Assembly: GCA_017548275.1 (NCBI GenBank) | Contig: JAFZAH010000025.1 | Coordinates: 1 to 46,335, forward strand | Source: Prevotella sp. | GTDB lineage: Bacteria > Bacteroidota > Bacteroidia > Bacteroidales > Bacteroidaceae | Reading direction: 5' to 3' | DNA length: 46,335 nucleotides | Part shown: piece by piece, positions 33,679-43,810 of the stretch | Numbering within the stretch: the stretch's first letter is position 1 | Layout of the letters: every line of letters starts with the position of its first letter | Notes under the pieces: model-generated | Databases searched by the model: none | What the model was told of the DNA's origin: nothing | Seen by the model: the letters and a program-made list of their open reading frames with translations, nothing else | Position numbers and translations under genes: made by a program

Positions 33679-35490
33679 TTACCAACCGTCGTTCTGACGC
33701 AGATTGCTGTACTTCAGAGCCTCGCTGTAGGGGATAGGTCCGTAGTACATGTAATCCTGGAAACTACGCTTCTCTACCTCGGGATAAGCGTATGAGAACG
33801 TACCATTGCCATTGTCTGTAATGTCAACACCCTTGACGGATTCGTTGAGGGGAGCCATCCAACGGCGGAGGTCCCAGAAGCGATGGTTCTCAAAGCAGAG
33901 TTCGAGACGGCGCTCGTTGCGGATGAGTTCACGCATCTTATCCTTCGACTGTGCGCACTCGTCAAGATAAGCGTCGCCACCGCTGGGGTCTTGGATACCT
34001 ACACGTTTGCGGAGTGCCTTGATCACGTCGTAAGCAGAGTAGTTAGCACCGCCGACAGCGGTCTTCGGACCGGCTGCCTCGTTGGCTGCCTCAGCATAGT
34101 CGAGGAAAATCTCGGTGTAGCGGATACGTGCGCCCCAGTGCTTTTTGTTAGCGGCGGGGTTAAGGTTCACGTCGTCGCGGAGGTGCTTGCGGATATAGTA
34201 ACCTGTGATTGAAGATCTGCCCTTCTCCTTGTTTCTGGGGTCGAGTGTACCAGAAGAGGATGTGGTATTGACGGCCTCACCCTTGGCGCCGATGATATCG
34301 CCGTTGCAGACAATATATCTGTGGAGGCGCGGGTCGCGGTTGTCGTAAGGATTGCTGGGGTCATACTGCGAACGGCTGTCAGTGATAGGATAACCATAGA
34401 CAGTGGGGAATGCGTCAACCAGGTTTTGTGTGGGGTTGATGCGTCCTTTACCTTCGCACGAAGGAGGATAGTAGTCAGACTCCAACGAAGTGCTCTCGCC
34501 GACGTTACCACGCCATGCGATTTCCAGCGGGTCGTCATCGTTGAAACTATAGTTCTCGATAAACGACTTGTTGTCAAACCAATGCCATCCGTCGGGATCG
34601 ACACCGCTGACACCACCTACGTTTTTCAAACTCTCCACTGCATACTTGGCAGCATCTTCCCATGACATGGCACCAGCGGACTGGTAAGCGGGCGAAGCGG
34701 CGAAGATAGCCACCTGAGCCTTGAAGGCCTGAATCATGCGGCGGTCGATTTTACCACGCTGCAGGGTACCGAAAGCACGGTTGTAAGCCAGAGCGTCGCC
34801 ACCCATTGAACGATATTTGGCGGGCACTTCGTTATCACTCTTGATGTCTCCGTAATCAGCGGGGAGCAAAGCGATAGCATTGTCGAAGTCAGAGATAATC
34901 TGGTCGATACACTCCTTAAAAGAGTTACGGGGCACATTGAAGTCGGAAGTACCGTCTTCGAAATCAAGATGGATGGGCACACCGGTCACAACACCATCGA
35001 CTTTACCGCAGTGAGCGCGGAGCAGATGGAAGAAGTGGAGTCCACGGAGTGCATAAGCATTACCTTTATACAGGTCTTTGTGCATCTCATTGAGAGCCGC
35101 GTCAGAATAGTCCCACAGAACGTCATCACACTTGCTGAGGAAAAGGTTGCAATACATGATGGCATGATAGCGGTCGTTCCACTGGCTGATAGCGTTGTCG
35201 CGTGCTGTCCAAGCACCGAGCGCCATTTTCTTGTAACTGTTGCCGTCGTCGTTAGTGACAGCGTCGTCGGTGGCCACGTCGGTAGAGATGCCATTGGAAG
35301 CCGAAGCGAGACCGTCAGCATTGATGGGGATAACCAGGAATGCGTTGTCAATCAGACCACGGGCGAAAATCGGGTCGTTGTAAACCTGATCAATGTCCTG
35401 GTTGTTCTCCATAGCCGGCTCAAAGAGGTCGTCACAAGCAGTGAGCGCCAAAGTGGCAGCACCGAGAAGGATGATATTTTTAAGTTTCAT
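33679..35490 (-). CDS. xusD: SusD-like surface glycan-binding lipoprotein (second pair)
   Basis: A 603-residue SusD/RagB protein: lipobox LTAC (Cys19), N-terminal SusD-like helices (HDIYKGNAYALRGLHFFHL-type TPR motif; here KGNAYALRGLHFFHLLRA), and the C-terminal RagB/SusD region with RNERRLELCFENHRFWDLRRW and the closing YSNLRQNDGW. It partners the TonB-dependent receptor encoded 20 nt upstream, acting as the lid that delivers xylan oligosaccharides. Glycan-contacting residues cannot be told from sequence alone. Confidence 0.93.
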   Translation of the reverse strand: MKLKNIILLGAATLALTACDDLFEPAMENNQDIDQVYNDPIFARGLIDNAFLVIPINADGLASASNGISTDVATDDAVTNDDGNSYKKMALGAWTARDNAISQWNDRYHAIMYCNLFLSKCDDVLWDYSDAALNEMHKDLYKGNAYALRGLHFFHLLRAHCGKVDGVVTGVPIHLDFEDGTSDFNVPRNSFKECIDQIISDFDNAIALLPADYGDIKSDNEVPAKYRSMGGDALAYNRAFGTLQRGKIDRRMIQAFKAQVAIFAASPAYQSAGAMSWEDAAKYAVESLKNVGGVSGVDPDGWHWFDNKSFIENYSFNDDDPLEIAWRGNVGESTSLESDYYPPSCEGKGRINPTQNLVDAFPTVYGYPITDSRSQYDPSNPYDNRDPRLHRYIVCNGDIIGAKGEAVNTTSSSGTLDPRNKEKGRSSITGYYIRKHLRDDVNLNPAANKKHWGARIRYTEIFLDYAEAANEAAGPKTAVGGANYSAYDVIKALRKRVGIQDPSGGDAYLDECAQSKDKMRELIRNERRLELCFENHRFWDLRRWMAPLNESVKGVDITDNGNGTFSYAYPEVEKRSFQDYMYYGPIPYSEALKYSNLRQNDGW

Positions 35491-35510
35491 ATCTGTATTC
35501 CGTATTTAAT

Positions 35511-38324
35511 TTAGAAAGATACTTTAACACCAAGATTGTAGAATCTCGACTGCGGAGCGCTGCCGACGTTCATCTCGAGGATTTCACGCTCTTTGGCAAG
35601 AGTCAGCAGGCTGTTGCCGCTCACATAGACGGAGAGACCCTTTACGACACCATTGCCGAGGATGGAGGTCGGGAAGTCGTAAGTCAACTGCACCTTGGCA
35701 AGGTCGAAACGAGAGGTGGAGTAGAGCCAGAAGTCAGAATTGGTGAAGTTGTTCTGTCCGGCCTCAGTGGTCAAGCGAGGATACTTGGCTGTTGCGGCTG
35801 TCTCAGGAGTCCAGCGGTCGCGAACCACTGCGGAGTATTTGCCGTCGCCGTGTACCCACCAGTATGAGTTGTCTTTGAAGGCATTGCCTCCGAAGCCACC
35901 GATACCGAGCATGAACAGGGTGAAGTTCTTGTACTTGAAAGTAAGGTTCACACCCAATGTGGTGGGAGCGCCATACCATCCGCCCTTAGCCAGTTTCACC
36001 TGATCTTGTGCGTCGATGACACCGTCACCGTTCTGGTCTTTATATTTCAAATCACCGGGACGAACGTTACCACCGATTTTCTGCTCAGGAGAGTTGGCAA
36101 TGTCAGCCTCGTCCTGGAAGAATCCGAGACACTCGTAACCCCAGAGAGCGTCGAGGGGCTGTCCCTGACGGTACTGGTAAGCGTCAGCATAGTTGGTATC
36201 GTCGCGCTTGGTAGCCTTCGTGGTGTAGGTGGTGAAGTTGACACCGCCCTCAAAACCGAACTCACCGAACTGCTTCTTATACTTCAGAGCGATGTCGAAA
36301 CCATTGCGGCTGTCCTCGTTGTAGTTCAGATAGGGGAGGAACGATGACTCGGGATAATACACCTTGAAGTAACTGGGCATCTGGTTGGCAGCAGTGATGA
36401 TACCACCGATGTGCTTGCTGGTGAAGAACGAAGCGTTGAGCGACAGAGAGCGCTCGAGCATCAATGCGCCGAGACTGACGGAGAACTCGTTGCGTTTCAG
36501 ATAACCGAGGTCATTGTTACCGCCTCGACGTGACTGCATACAGTCGTGACCGGTCTGACCGTTCCAGTCCCACCAACCGCCAACCTTATAGGTACCGAGA
36601 TACATGAAGTAGTTGTCGATATCGAGGTCGGTCTTGATGCTGCTGTAACTGGCGCTGAGGGTCAAGTCGTCGAAGAAGTTCTGGTTCTGCATGAAACTCT
36701 CGCCGGTGAGTCTCCAACCCAAGGTAATCGAGGGTGAGAATCCTGCGCGGTGTCCTTCGGGCAGACGTGCTGACCAAGGAGTAGCCAGGCCGAACTCACC
36801 ATAGTAACGGTGGTCGTAGTTGTAAGAGAGGTCCAGACCGAGGTTGGCGTTCGTGATTTTGTGATACTCGCCCGACTCTGTCTTCTGTGAACCGTTGGCC
36901 ACGAGCATGGCACTCACGTTATGCACACCGCCGAAAGTGCGGTTGTAGTCGAAGTGAGCGTTGAAAGCGATGGTCTGGTCGTCTTCAGCACTGCCTGAGT
37001 TCAAATAACCGGTCTTCTGATCCACGGTTTCCCAGTCCTCAAGTCCTGTGATGGACTCGACACCGTTGAAGTTACTCCATGTGGGCTGGAAGATGGCATA
37101 TTTGTTGTCATTGTATGTGCTGTAAGATGTAGCGTAGTCGATAGCCACCATCGTGTGGAAACTCAAACCCTGCAACAGTTTGTTCAAGTCGATGTTGATA
37201 CCAGCATCGAATTGGAACTGACGGCTAGTCCAAGTATTCTTACCTGCTGCATAGTAGTCAGCGAAGACGTTGGTCTTCTCAGTCTGAGTACCGGCAAGGA
37301 AGCAACCGTTATGGATGTTGTTGGAGTTGGCAATCATATACTGCGCACCCTCACAATCGGGGTCAACATAACTCGTCGGGATGAACGGGTAGAGACGGTT
37401 AGGACGCATGCTGGCGGCCTGCTCCCAATAGTTGGCACCACGCGGGCTCTTCTGGTTGTAATACGTTGCGTTTGCATTCACGTAAGCCGTGATGAAGTCG
37501 TTGATGGTGATATCGACATTACCGCGTACGTTGAAACGGTCGGTATAGTTGTTTTTCGCCACACCGAAGTCCATGAAGTCGCCTTGACGGTAGTAACTGA
37601 CATTGGCGTAGAACTTGGCGCGCTGGTTACCACCTTCGATTTCTGCGGTCACATCCGTACGGTTGTAAGCCTTCTTGATGAAATCCGAAGAATAGAAGTT
37701 CAGGTTGGGATAGCGGTAGATATTGCGGTCAGGACGGTCAGAGTAATTGTAGATGTCTTCCGGAGAGTAGAGGGCAGCCAGTCCGTCGTTGGCACGAGCC
37801 TCATTGTAGAGGGTCATGTACTCGGCAGAACCGAGATACTCGGGATAAGCCTTGGCCACAGCCCAGCCCGTGTTGACACGAGCATCAACTCTGAGTCCGT
37901 CGGTAACCTTACCACGCTTGGTGGTGATGAGAATAGCACCTTTTGCAGCGCGGCTGCCATAGAGCACCACGGCCTGTGCGCCTTTAAGGAAGGTGATGTC
38001 TTCCACCTCGTCGGGTTTCACGTTGTTGTCTGCACGGGGCACACCGTCGATCAGCACCAACTGACCGGTATATCCCCACATGCCTGCGCCGTTGAAGCCG
38101 GCCACATAGCCCTGCATGTTGTCCAGGGTGTAGGTGTTGTAGTTCTTCTCCATCAGTTCCCGGTAGTTCAGGGTCGAGACACCACCCAGCACGTCTTCCT
38201 GTGCCACCTTGCGGAATGGCATGTTGACCGTAGCCGAGTCATTCTCGTCGATCTGGGCATTAACCGGTGTGAAAGCGGGTAATGCAAAGAGAACTGACAA
38301 CAGGATATATTTATTATGTTTCAT
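35511..38324 (-). CDS. xusC: SusC-like TonB-dependent transporter without N-terminal carboxypeptidase-like domain
   Basis: A 937-residue outer-membrane receptor. The signal peptide (to about VNAQ24) is followed almost directly by the plug domain (LTLIDG-type region here QLVLIDGVPRADN; ITFLKGAQAVVLYGSRAAKGAILITTKRG). The CarboxypepD_reg-like domain and the usual VVVGYG segment of SusC proteins are absent, accounting for most of the 120-residue difference to XusA. The barrel ends in the expected aromatic-terminated strand (NLGVKVSF). It pairs with XusD and imports xylan fragments with TonB energy. This shorter form is what I recall for XusC proteins. Confidence 0.93.
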   Translation of the reverse strand: MKHNKYILLSVLFALPAFTPVNAQIDENDSATVNMPFRKVAQEDVLGGVSTLNYRELMEKNYNTYTLDNMQGYVAGFNGAGMWGYTGQLVLIDGVPRADNNVKPDEVEDITFLKGAQAVVLYGSRAAKGAILITTKRGKVTDGLRVDARVNTGWAVAKAYPEYLGSAEYMTLYNEARANDGLAALYSPEDIYNYSDRPDRNIYRYPNLNFYSSDFIKKAYNRTDVTAEIEGGNQRAKFYANVSYYRQGDFMDFGVAKNNYTDRFNVRGNVDITINDFITAYVNANATYYNQKSPRGANYWEQAASMRPNRLYPFIPTSYVDPDCEGAQYMIANSNNIHNGCFLAGTQTEKTNVFADYYAAGKNTWTSRQFQFDAGINIDLNKLLQGLSFHTMVAIDYATSYSTYNDNKYAIFQPTWSNFNGVESITGLEDWETVDQKTGYLNSGSAEDDQTIAFNAHFDYNRTFGGVHNVSAMLVANGSQKTESGEYHKITNANLGLDLSYNYDHRYYGEFGLATPWSARLPEGHRAGFSPSITLGWRLTGESFMQNQNFFDDLTLSASYSSIKTDLDIDNYFMYLGTYKVGGWWDWNGQTGHDCMQSRRGGNNDLGYLKRNEFSVSLGALMLERSLSLNASFFTSKHIGGIITAANQMPSYFKVYYPESSFLPYLNYNEDSRNGFDIALKYKKQFGEFGFEGGVNFTTYTTKATKRDDTNYADAYQYRQGQPLDALWGYECLGFFQDEADIANSPEQKIGGNVRPGDLKYKDQNGDGVIDAQDQVKLAKGGWYGAPTTLGVNLTFKYKNFTLFMLGIGGFGGNAFKDNSYWWVHGDGKYSAVVRDRWTPETAATAKYPRLTTEAGQNNFTNSDFWLYSTSRFDLAKVQLTYDFPTSILGNGVVKGLSVYVSGNSLLTLAKEREILEMNVGSAPQSRFYNLGVKVSF

Positions 38325-38370
38325 AAAATCTTAAACTTTTTGATCTTTTAATTTTTTACATTTAAAAGAA

Positions 38371-40371
38371 TTACCAACCGGGGTTCTGAGGAAATTCAGA
38401 GTAGAGGAATACTTCCTTCTCCTTCAGTGGCAACAGATAGTGCTTCGAGCCCAGATTGCGGGTGAGAATCAAGGTGTGATCCCAACCGGTCTTCTCAGCA
38501 AAGCGCGGGTCTTCTTCAGTAAAGTCGTAGTTACCCACACGCTTGAACTCGGCACGGGTCTTGATGTTGTAAGGATACTCGGTGAGGAGCAGCCAGCGCT
38601 GCAAGTCGTTCCAACGCATACCCTCGAAAGCAAGTTCGCAAGCACGCTCACGGCGAACCTCGTCGATGAATTTGTTCTGGCTTCCGGTCCAGTTTGCTGT
38701 CACATGTTCGCATCCTACGCGGTCGCGGAGCACGTTGATGGCATCCTCAGCGGTGCGGCTGCACTTGCTGCTCTTGAAGGAAGCACCGGAAACGGCTGCG
38801 CCAGCCTCGGCGTACATCAGATAAACATCAGCCAGACGCATGTAGGGCAGATAGGTCTGCAGGGCACCACCCCAGTTGTACATACCGTCATCCTTGTTGC
38901 ACTGGTGGGGAACAAGTTTCTGGCAGTAGTAACCTGTACGGCTACCGTTAGCCTCACGCTCGGGGTTACCTGTGGGAACCATGTTACCACCGGTGAACAT
39001 CTCCATGTACTGGAATGCAAGGTTCTCCTTGGCACAGTTGATGATGAACTTGAATCCGTCGAACACGATGTCGTGATAGAAACGCGGGTCGCGGTTAGCA
39101 TAAGGATGTGTCGGGTCGAAACCTGAGTTGGGGTTCAATGAACCGTCGGCGTTGATGATAGGCTCGCCATTGTCCATACCGTAAGCATAGTCAACGTAGT
39201 TGGCTGTCGGCATGTGGATGATAGCGTCGTGCTCGACGATGTTGTTCACCTTCGGACCCCACAGTTTAGCGAAGTTCCAGTTTGAACCGTTGATGTCGGG
39301 CATCGGACCACGCATCATGGCCTCTACGCTACCGGGCATTTTCCAACCCTGACCCGTGGTGCGGAAGATATCTGAGAAGTTGTTGCTCGAACCTTTCGCA
39401 GCCTCGTGATCGTAGATATTTGAATATTCGTAAGAACAGAGTTCGTAAGGCGTTGAACCGGCCTCGACCAATGCGATACACTCGCCAAGTGCGTCAGCGG
39501 CCTTCTGAGCCAACTCCTTATTATATTTATAGGTAGTACCGTCTCTGAGAGCACCCAGATGGGGACCGCCGTTCCAAGACTCCCACAGCGGAGAGGCAGC
39601 CCAAAGTTGCACCTTGCCTAAATAAGCGAGCGCCACAGCCTTGGTGACACGCAGGTCGTTCTTACCGAGGGTCTTACGGCCGATGGAGGTCTTGTCCCAG
39701 TTTGCGGGCAGAAGGTCAGCGGCCTTGCGGAAGTCCTCTGCGCATTTCTCAGCACACTCGCGATAGGTGAGGCGAGGCAGGGTCAGTATTTCGTCAGAGG
39801 GCAGTGAACTGTCAACATAAGGCAGTCCGCCAAACCATGCAATCATCTCCTCATGCCACCATGCGCGGAAGAAATAGAGTTGTCCGGCGATGAAGTTTTT
39901 CTCTTCTTGAGTGGCATCGGTCATCTTGTCAAGGTTCTCAAGTCCAAGGTTGGCTTTGCGGATGCAATACCATGCATCGCCGCCGCCCATGAGTGAGTGA
40001 CTGAATTTATCACCGGAGTTGGGGCTGGAACCTGGACGGTTGAGCCAACTCTGCTGTCCGCCCTTGTCGCTCTCATCGTACCAGTGGCGGTAGTCGCCCA
40101 GGTCGAAGTGTGCAGTGATGTGTGTGTCGCCCAGACCGGAGTTCATGATCTCGTCTTCACCCCAGTTGAAGGTCGTACACCAGTAGCAGGACTCTTTGTT
40201 AGGAATGGCATTGTAGAGTTCTTCCACGAATCCCTGGAAGTTGGTGAAGTTTTTGAAGGCTTCATTCTCTCCCACCGTAGAGTCAGGCTCCTTGTCAAGA
40301 TAATCTTTGCAAGAAGAGAGTCCCAGAGTCAAGGCTGCTACACCTAATAATATATATTGAAACTTTTTCAT
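38371..40371 (-). CDS. xusB: SusD-like surface glycan-binding lipoprotein (first pair)
   Basis: A 666-residue SusD/RagB protein. Lipobox LSSC with Cys21; helical TPR-like segment near AGQLYFFRAWWHEEMIAWFGG; C-terminal SusD hallmarks RRERACELAFEGMRWNDLQRW and a final NPGW. It lies 15 nt behind xusA, so the pair is translated together, and should form the hinged lid on the XusA receptor for longer xylan chains. Its two aromatic-rich loops (CYWCTTFNWGEDE and WNGGPHLG) could be glycan contacts (inference). Confidence 0.94.
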   Translation of the reverse strand: MKKFQYILLGVAALTLGLSSCKDYLDKEPDSTVGENEAFKNFTNFQGFVEELYNAIPNKESCYWCTTFNWGEDEIMNSGLGDTHITAHFDLGDYRHWYDESDKGGQQSWLNRPGSSPNSGDKFSHSLMGGGDAWYCIRKANLGLENLDKMTDATQEEKNFIAGQLYFFRAWWHEEMIAWFGGLPYVDSSLPSDEILTLPRLTYRECAEKCAEDFRKAADLLPANWDKTSIGRKTLGKNDLRVTKAVALAYLGKVQLWAASPLWESWNGGPHLGALRDGTTYKYNKELAQKAADALGECIALVEAGSTPYELCSYEYSNIYDHEAAKGSSNNFSDIFRTTGQGWKMPGSVEAMMRGPMPDINGSNWNFAKLWGPKVNNIVEHDAIIHMPTANYVDYAYGMDNGEPIINADGSLNPNSGFDPTHPYANRDPRFYHDIVFDGFKFIINCAKENLAFQYMEMFTGGNMVPTGNPEREANGSRTGYYCQKLVPHQCNKDDGMYNWGGALQTYLPYMRLADVYLMYAEAGAAVSGASFKSSKCSRTAEDAINVLRDRVGCEHVTANWTGSQNKFIDEVRRERACELAFEGMRWNDLQRWLLLTEYPYNIKTRAEFKRVGNYDFTEEDPRFAEKTGWDHTLILTRNLGSKHYLLPLKEKEVFLYSEFPQNPGW

Positions 40372-40386
40372 TGCTTTATTCCTGAA

Positions 40387-43300
40387 TTAAAGGTTAAATC
40401 TAATACCGAAGTTGATACGTTTCATCGTAGGATAAGCACCGTTGCTGGCGTTGTGGTTACCACCGAAGTTCGACTCACGGTCATCAGGCATGCGGGTCCA
40501 GAGCCAGAGGTTGTTGGCACTGACAAATACCTTCAGGTCTTTCACACCAATCTTGTGAATCCAAGGCTGTGTGAAGGTGTAAGCGACTTCCACGTTCTTC
40601 AGACGGATGTATGAACCGTCGCAGAGGAACTGTGTGCCATGATAGAGTTGGTCATTACCATATCTCGTGTTGAAACGCGGGGTAACGATGTCTGCGCTGT
40701 TGCGGTCAACGCTCCACCATGTACCCTGGTCATAAACGTTAGCGAGCATCACATCAGCGAAACTGATCATGGTGACATCACGGGTCACGTTGGTCACTCC
40801 GTAGAACTGTACGAAACAACTGAAGCCTTTCCACTCGAAACCGACAGTTGCGTTGTAGGTGTTCTGCGGGGTTCCGGTGAATCCGTAAGGAACGATATCG
40901 TTCACGTTGTCAACGACACCGTCACCGTTGAAGTCAACGATGTAGTAGTCACCGGGCAATTTGTTCTCGTTCTGAGAATCATATTTCGGAGCACCGTAAA
41001 TATCGTCAAAGGTCTGCATGAAGCCTTTGTCGAGATATGTGCGTACCTGGTCGATGCTGTAGCCGGCCTCTTTACGATAAGCGGGGAGCAACGGAGCGTC
41101 GTCCTTCACCTTAATCTTATTGACGGCGTGGGTCATGTTCATGTTAGCCCAAACGCGCATGCGGTTTGCGAACACTTTGTTGAAGCGAAGTTCAAACTCG
41201 TAACCGTTGGTGGTCACCTTACCGAGGTTAGCCACGGGAGGATTCTGACCGAAGTAAGCGGGGATAGCACGCTGACTGCCCAGCACCAGAATGTCACGAC
41301 GGCTGTCGCGGAAGAATTCCAACGAACCGGCGAACATACCGCCGAGGATGGCGTAGTCGATACCGAAGTTGAACTTTCTTACAGTCTCCCAGTGCACGTT
41401 GGGGTTACCCACCGTCGTCTCACGATAATATTTATAAGGTGAACCGCCTTGGTTGACATCCAGAGAGGTGTTGCCACCATAGGCCCACTGTGTCATATAG
41501 AGGTAGTTTGCACCGATGTTGTCATCACCGATTTCACCATAACTGGCACGGAGTTTCAACAAGTCGATGTAATTCTTCTCTTTGAACCATTTCATGAAGG
41601 GCTCTTCGCTGATCATCCAGCCGATAGCACCTGAATTGAAGAATCCGAAGCGGTAGTCTTTGGAGAATTTCTCTGAACCGTTGTATGCGCCGTTGTACTC
41701 GAGGAAGTATTTGCCGGCGTAAGCGTATGTGGCACGGAACACCCAGTCTTCACGACGGCTGGGATAACCTGCGCCGTAAGTTGACTCCTGACGTGCGAAC
41801 ACACCCATGGCACTGACGTCGTGCTGTCCGAACTGGCGAGCCCAGTTCAACTGCAACTGATAGTTGAGGTTACGTGTGCCTGCACTGGTAGAACCGCCCT
41901 GTGTGGACCATTTGTTACCCATGGTGTAGTCGAACTTATCGTAGCCCTCGTAGGACTCTTTGTGGTTGGCAACACCCGTTTTGGGGTCAATCCATTTGTG
42001 AGGAGGATCGTTGTACATGTCAGAGATACCACGGCTGCTCTCAGTGAAGTTGTTATCCCATGCAATCATACCGCGGAAATTCAAACCCTTGGTGATGAAG
42101 TCGAGTCTCTGCTCGAGCACGAAGTCGGTGGTGATACGTGTGTTGGTTGATTCTGCCTGTCCACCGATTGACACGGTCTCAGCCGAGTTACTCACGTTGG
42201 TAGAACCAGGGAGGTAACCCCAAGAACCGTCTTCGTACTTCGGCATGAAGGCGTCGGGAGAGATGTTGTACACACCAGCCCAAGACTGTGAAATCTGCCA
42301 GTCGCTCCAGAAGCCTGCACCTGCGAACCAGGGAGCCTGGGTCTTACCGTTCATACCGGCGATGTTGATTTTCAAGACCGTGGACTTGGTGATGTTAAAG
42401 TCGAGGTTCGAACGAACGCCCACACGGTTGTAACCGTAACCGGTCTTGTACTGGCGGCCGTTGCCGAAGTCTTTATAAAGGTCACCCTCGTTGACGAAGT
42501 CAACACTGGCGAAGTATTTCACGAAGCGTGTACCACCGGCCACGTTCAAGTTGGCGTTGTACGACATCGTGTAGTCTTTGAACAGTGCGCGCTGCCAGTC
42601 AACGTTCGGATAACGCTCAGAAAGGAGGTTTCCGTACTCATCTCTGGCACCGGCAGGCTGGTTGCGGTAGTTCTCGATGAAACTGACGGGGTTCACATAA
42701 GCGAAGGAAGCGGGGTTGATGTTCAACTCATGCTCCACGACGGTGTTACGTGCCATCAAAGCATCATAAGAATCGTACTTGTCGGGCAACTTTGAAGGAA
42801 TCTTCATGATGGCGTTGGCCGACACGGAAATTTGTGCCTTTCCTTCCTGTCCGCGCTTGGTGGTGATAAGGATAACACCGTTAGCACCCTTCACACCATA
42901 GACAGCGGTTGCGGAAGCGTCTTTCAACACGGAAACCGATGCCACAGACTGCATATCGACAGTTGACATCGGACGCTCGATACCATCGACGAGCACCAGA
43001 GGCTCAGAGTTGTTCCAAGATGAAGCACCACGGATCTGAATTCTCACATCCTCTTCACCAGGAATACCTGAAGAAGCCATGGTCACCACACCAGGGAGGT
43101 TACCGGTCAGAGCGGCACCGATGTCGGAGATACCGGCTGCGCGCTGCAGTGTCTCACCCGTGGTCTGTGTGATAGCACCCACGACCGAGGCTTTCTTCTG
43201 CTGGCCATAACCCACGACCACCACTTCGTTAAGCACTTGCGTGTCGTCTGACAACGAAACGCTGATGTTCGTTCTTCCGGCAACTGCGACCTCCTTGGGC

Positions 43301-43560
43301 TCATAACCAACGTATGAGACCACGAGAACCAAGCCTCGGGTACTGGGAACCGACAGTTGGAAGTTACCGTCCAGGTCGGTTAATGTTCCGAGCGTACTGT
43401 TGCCTTTCACATTGACGGTGGCACCGATGAGCGGTTCGCCTGACGCGTCCGTTACATTTCCCCTGATTGTGGTATTCTGCGCAAAAGCAGTGCTGACATC
43501 AATTGCCAACAACATTAGCACAACCGTGAGAAAGTGAAAAAGTTTACTTGCTTTTCTCAT
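40387..43560 (-). CDS. xusA: SusC-like TonB-dependent transporter (first pair)
   Basis: A 1057-residue outer-membrane receptor with signal peptide to about AFAQ28, a CarboxypepD_reg-like domain at about 30-107 (IRGNVTDASGEPLIGATV), the LNEVVVVGYG segment, a plug domain (IRGASSWNNSEPLVLVDG; VSVLKDASATAVYGVKGANG) and a large beta-barrel ending in INFGIRFNL. It is the first gene of a six-gene operon xusABCDE-xyn10C with gaps of only 15-46 nt. A -7 element lies 158 nt upstream with an 18-bp-arm inverted repeat beyond it. Function: import of large xylan fragments with XusB. In P. bryantii the equivalent genes are induced by xylan through an HTCS; the regulator is not in this window. Confidence 0.95.
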   Translation of the reverse strand: MRKASKLFHFLTVVLMLLAIDVSTAFAQNTTIRGNVTDASGEPLIGATVNVKGNSTLGTLTDLDGNFQLSVPSTRGLVLVVSYVGYEPKEVAVAGRTNISVSLSDDTQVLNEVVVVGYGQQKKASVVGAITQTTGETLQRAAGISDIGAALTGNLPGVVTMASSGIPGEEDVRIQIRGASSWNNSEPLVLVDGIERPMSTVDMQSVASVSVLKDASATAVYGVKGANGVILITTKRGQEGKAQISVSANAIMKIPSKLPDKYDSYDALMARNTVVEHELNINPASFAYVNPVSFIENYRNQPAGARDEYGNLLSERYPNVDWQRALFKDYTMSYNANLNVAGGTRFVKYFASVDFVNEGDLYKDFGNGRQYKTGYGYNRVGVRSNLDFNITKSTVLKINIAGMNGKTQAPWFAGAGFWSDWQISQSWAGVYNISPDAFMPKYEDGSWGYLPGSTNVSNSAETVSIGGQAESTNTRITTDFVLEQRLDFITKGLNFRGMIAWDNNFTESSRGISDMYNDPPHKWIDPKTGVANHKESYEGYDKFDYTMGNKWSTQGGSTSAGTRNLNYQLQLNWARQFGQHDVSAMGVFARQESTYGAGYPSRREDWVFRATYAYAGKYFLEYNGAYNGSEKFSKDYRFGFFNSGAIGWMISEEPFMKWFKEKNYIDLLKLRASYGEIGDDNIGANYLYMTQWAYGGNTSLDVNQGGSPYKYYRETTVGNPNVHWETVRKFNFGIDYAILGGMFAGSLEFFRDSRRDILVLGSQRAIPAYFGQNPPVANLGKVTTNGYEFELRFNKVFANRMRVWANMNMTHAVNKIKVKDDAPLLPAYRKEAGYSIDQVRTYLDKGFMQTFDDIYGAPKYDSQNENKLPGDYYIVDFNGDGVVDNVNDIVPYGFTGTPQNTYNATVGFEWKGFSCFVQFYGVTNVTRDVTMISFADVMLANVYDQGTWWSVDRNSADIVTPRFNTRYGNDQLYHGTQFLCDGSYIRLKNVEVAYTFTQPWIHKIGVKDLKVFVSANNLWLWTRMPDDRESNFGGNHNASNGAYPTMKRINFGIRFNL

Positions 43561-43717
43561 TGTTTCATTGATAAAAATATTAATTTGTAAAAAAATTGTA
43601 CTCCAAGATTTAGATTGATGATTGACTGATGATTGCTTTTTCTCTTTGTTGTTTAATTGGGTTTAATAGTTAGATAAATTTGGTAAATATTTGTGCTCTG
43701 TGCTTAAAAAATCTCTG

Positions 43718-43725
43718 CAAAGTTA
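43718..43725 (-). promoter_or_regulatory. Candidate -7 element of the xus operon
   Basis: TAACTTTG on the minus strand matches TAnnTTTG. It leaves a leader of about 150 nt before xusA. No TTTG stands 20 nt upstream; instead that position overlaps the inverted repeat at 43742-43800, as expected for an activator-dependent promoter. Confidence 0.6.
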
Positions 43726-43741
43726 AAAAAATGTTATTTCT

Positions 43742-43800
43742 TGCGCTATGCCGTTTGATACACATACTTTGCAAAATGTTACATCAAACGGCAAAGCGCA
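43742..43800. promoter_or_regulatory. 18-bp-arm inverted repeat between GH5 gene and xusA promoter
   Basis: 43742-43759 is the reverse complement of 43783-43800 at 17 of 18 positions, loop 23 nt. It begins 10 nt past the GH5 stop and reaches to 17 nt from the xusA -7 element. As RNA it may end GH5 transcription, since a run of seven T follows about 10 nt later on the minus strand. As DNA it covers the -33 region of xusA and could be a regulator site. Confidence 0.65.
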
Positions 43801-43810
43801 GGAAAACACC

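Noticed and set aside
37155-38282. 375-codon rightward open frame
   Set aside because: Lies entirely antisense to xusC, with a low-complexity translation typical of a shadow frame.
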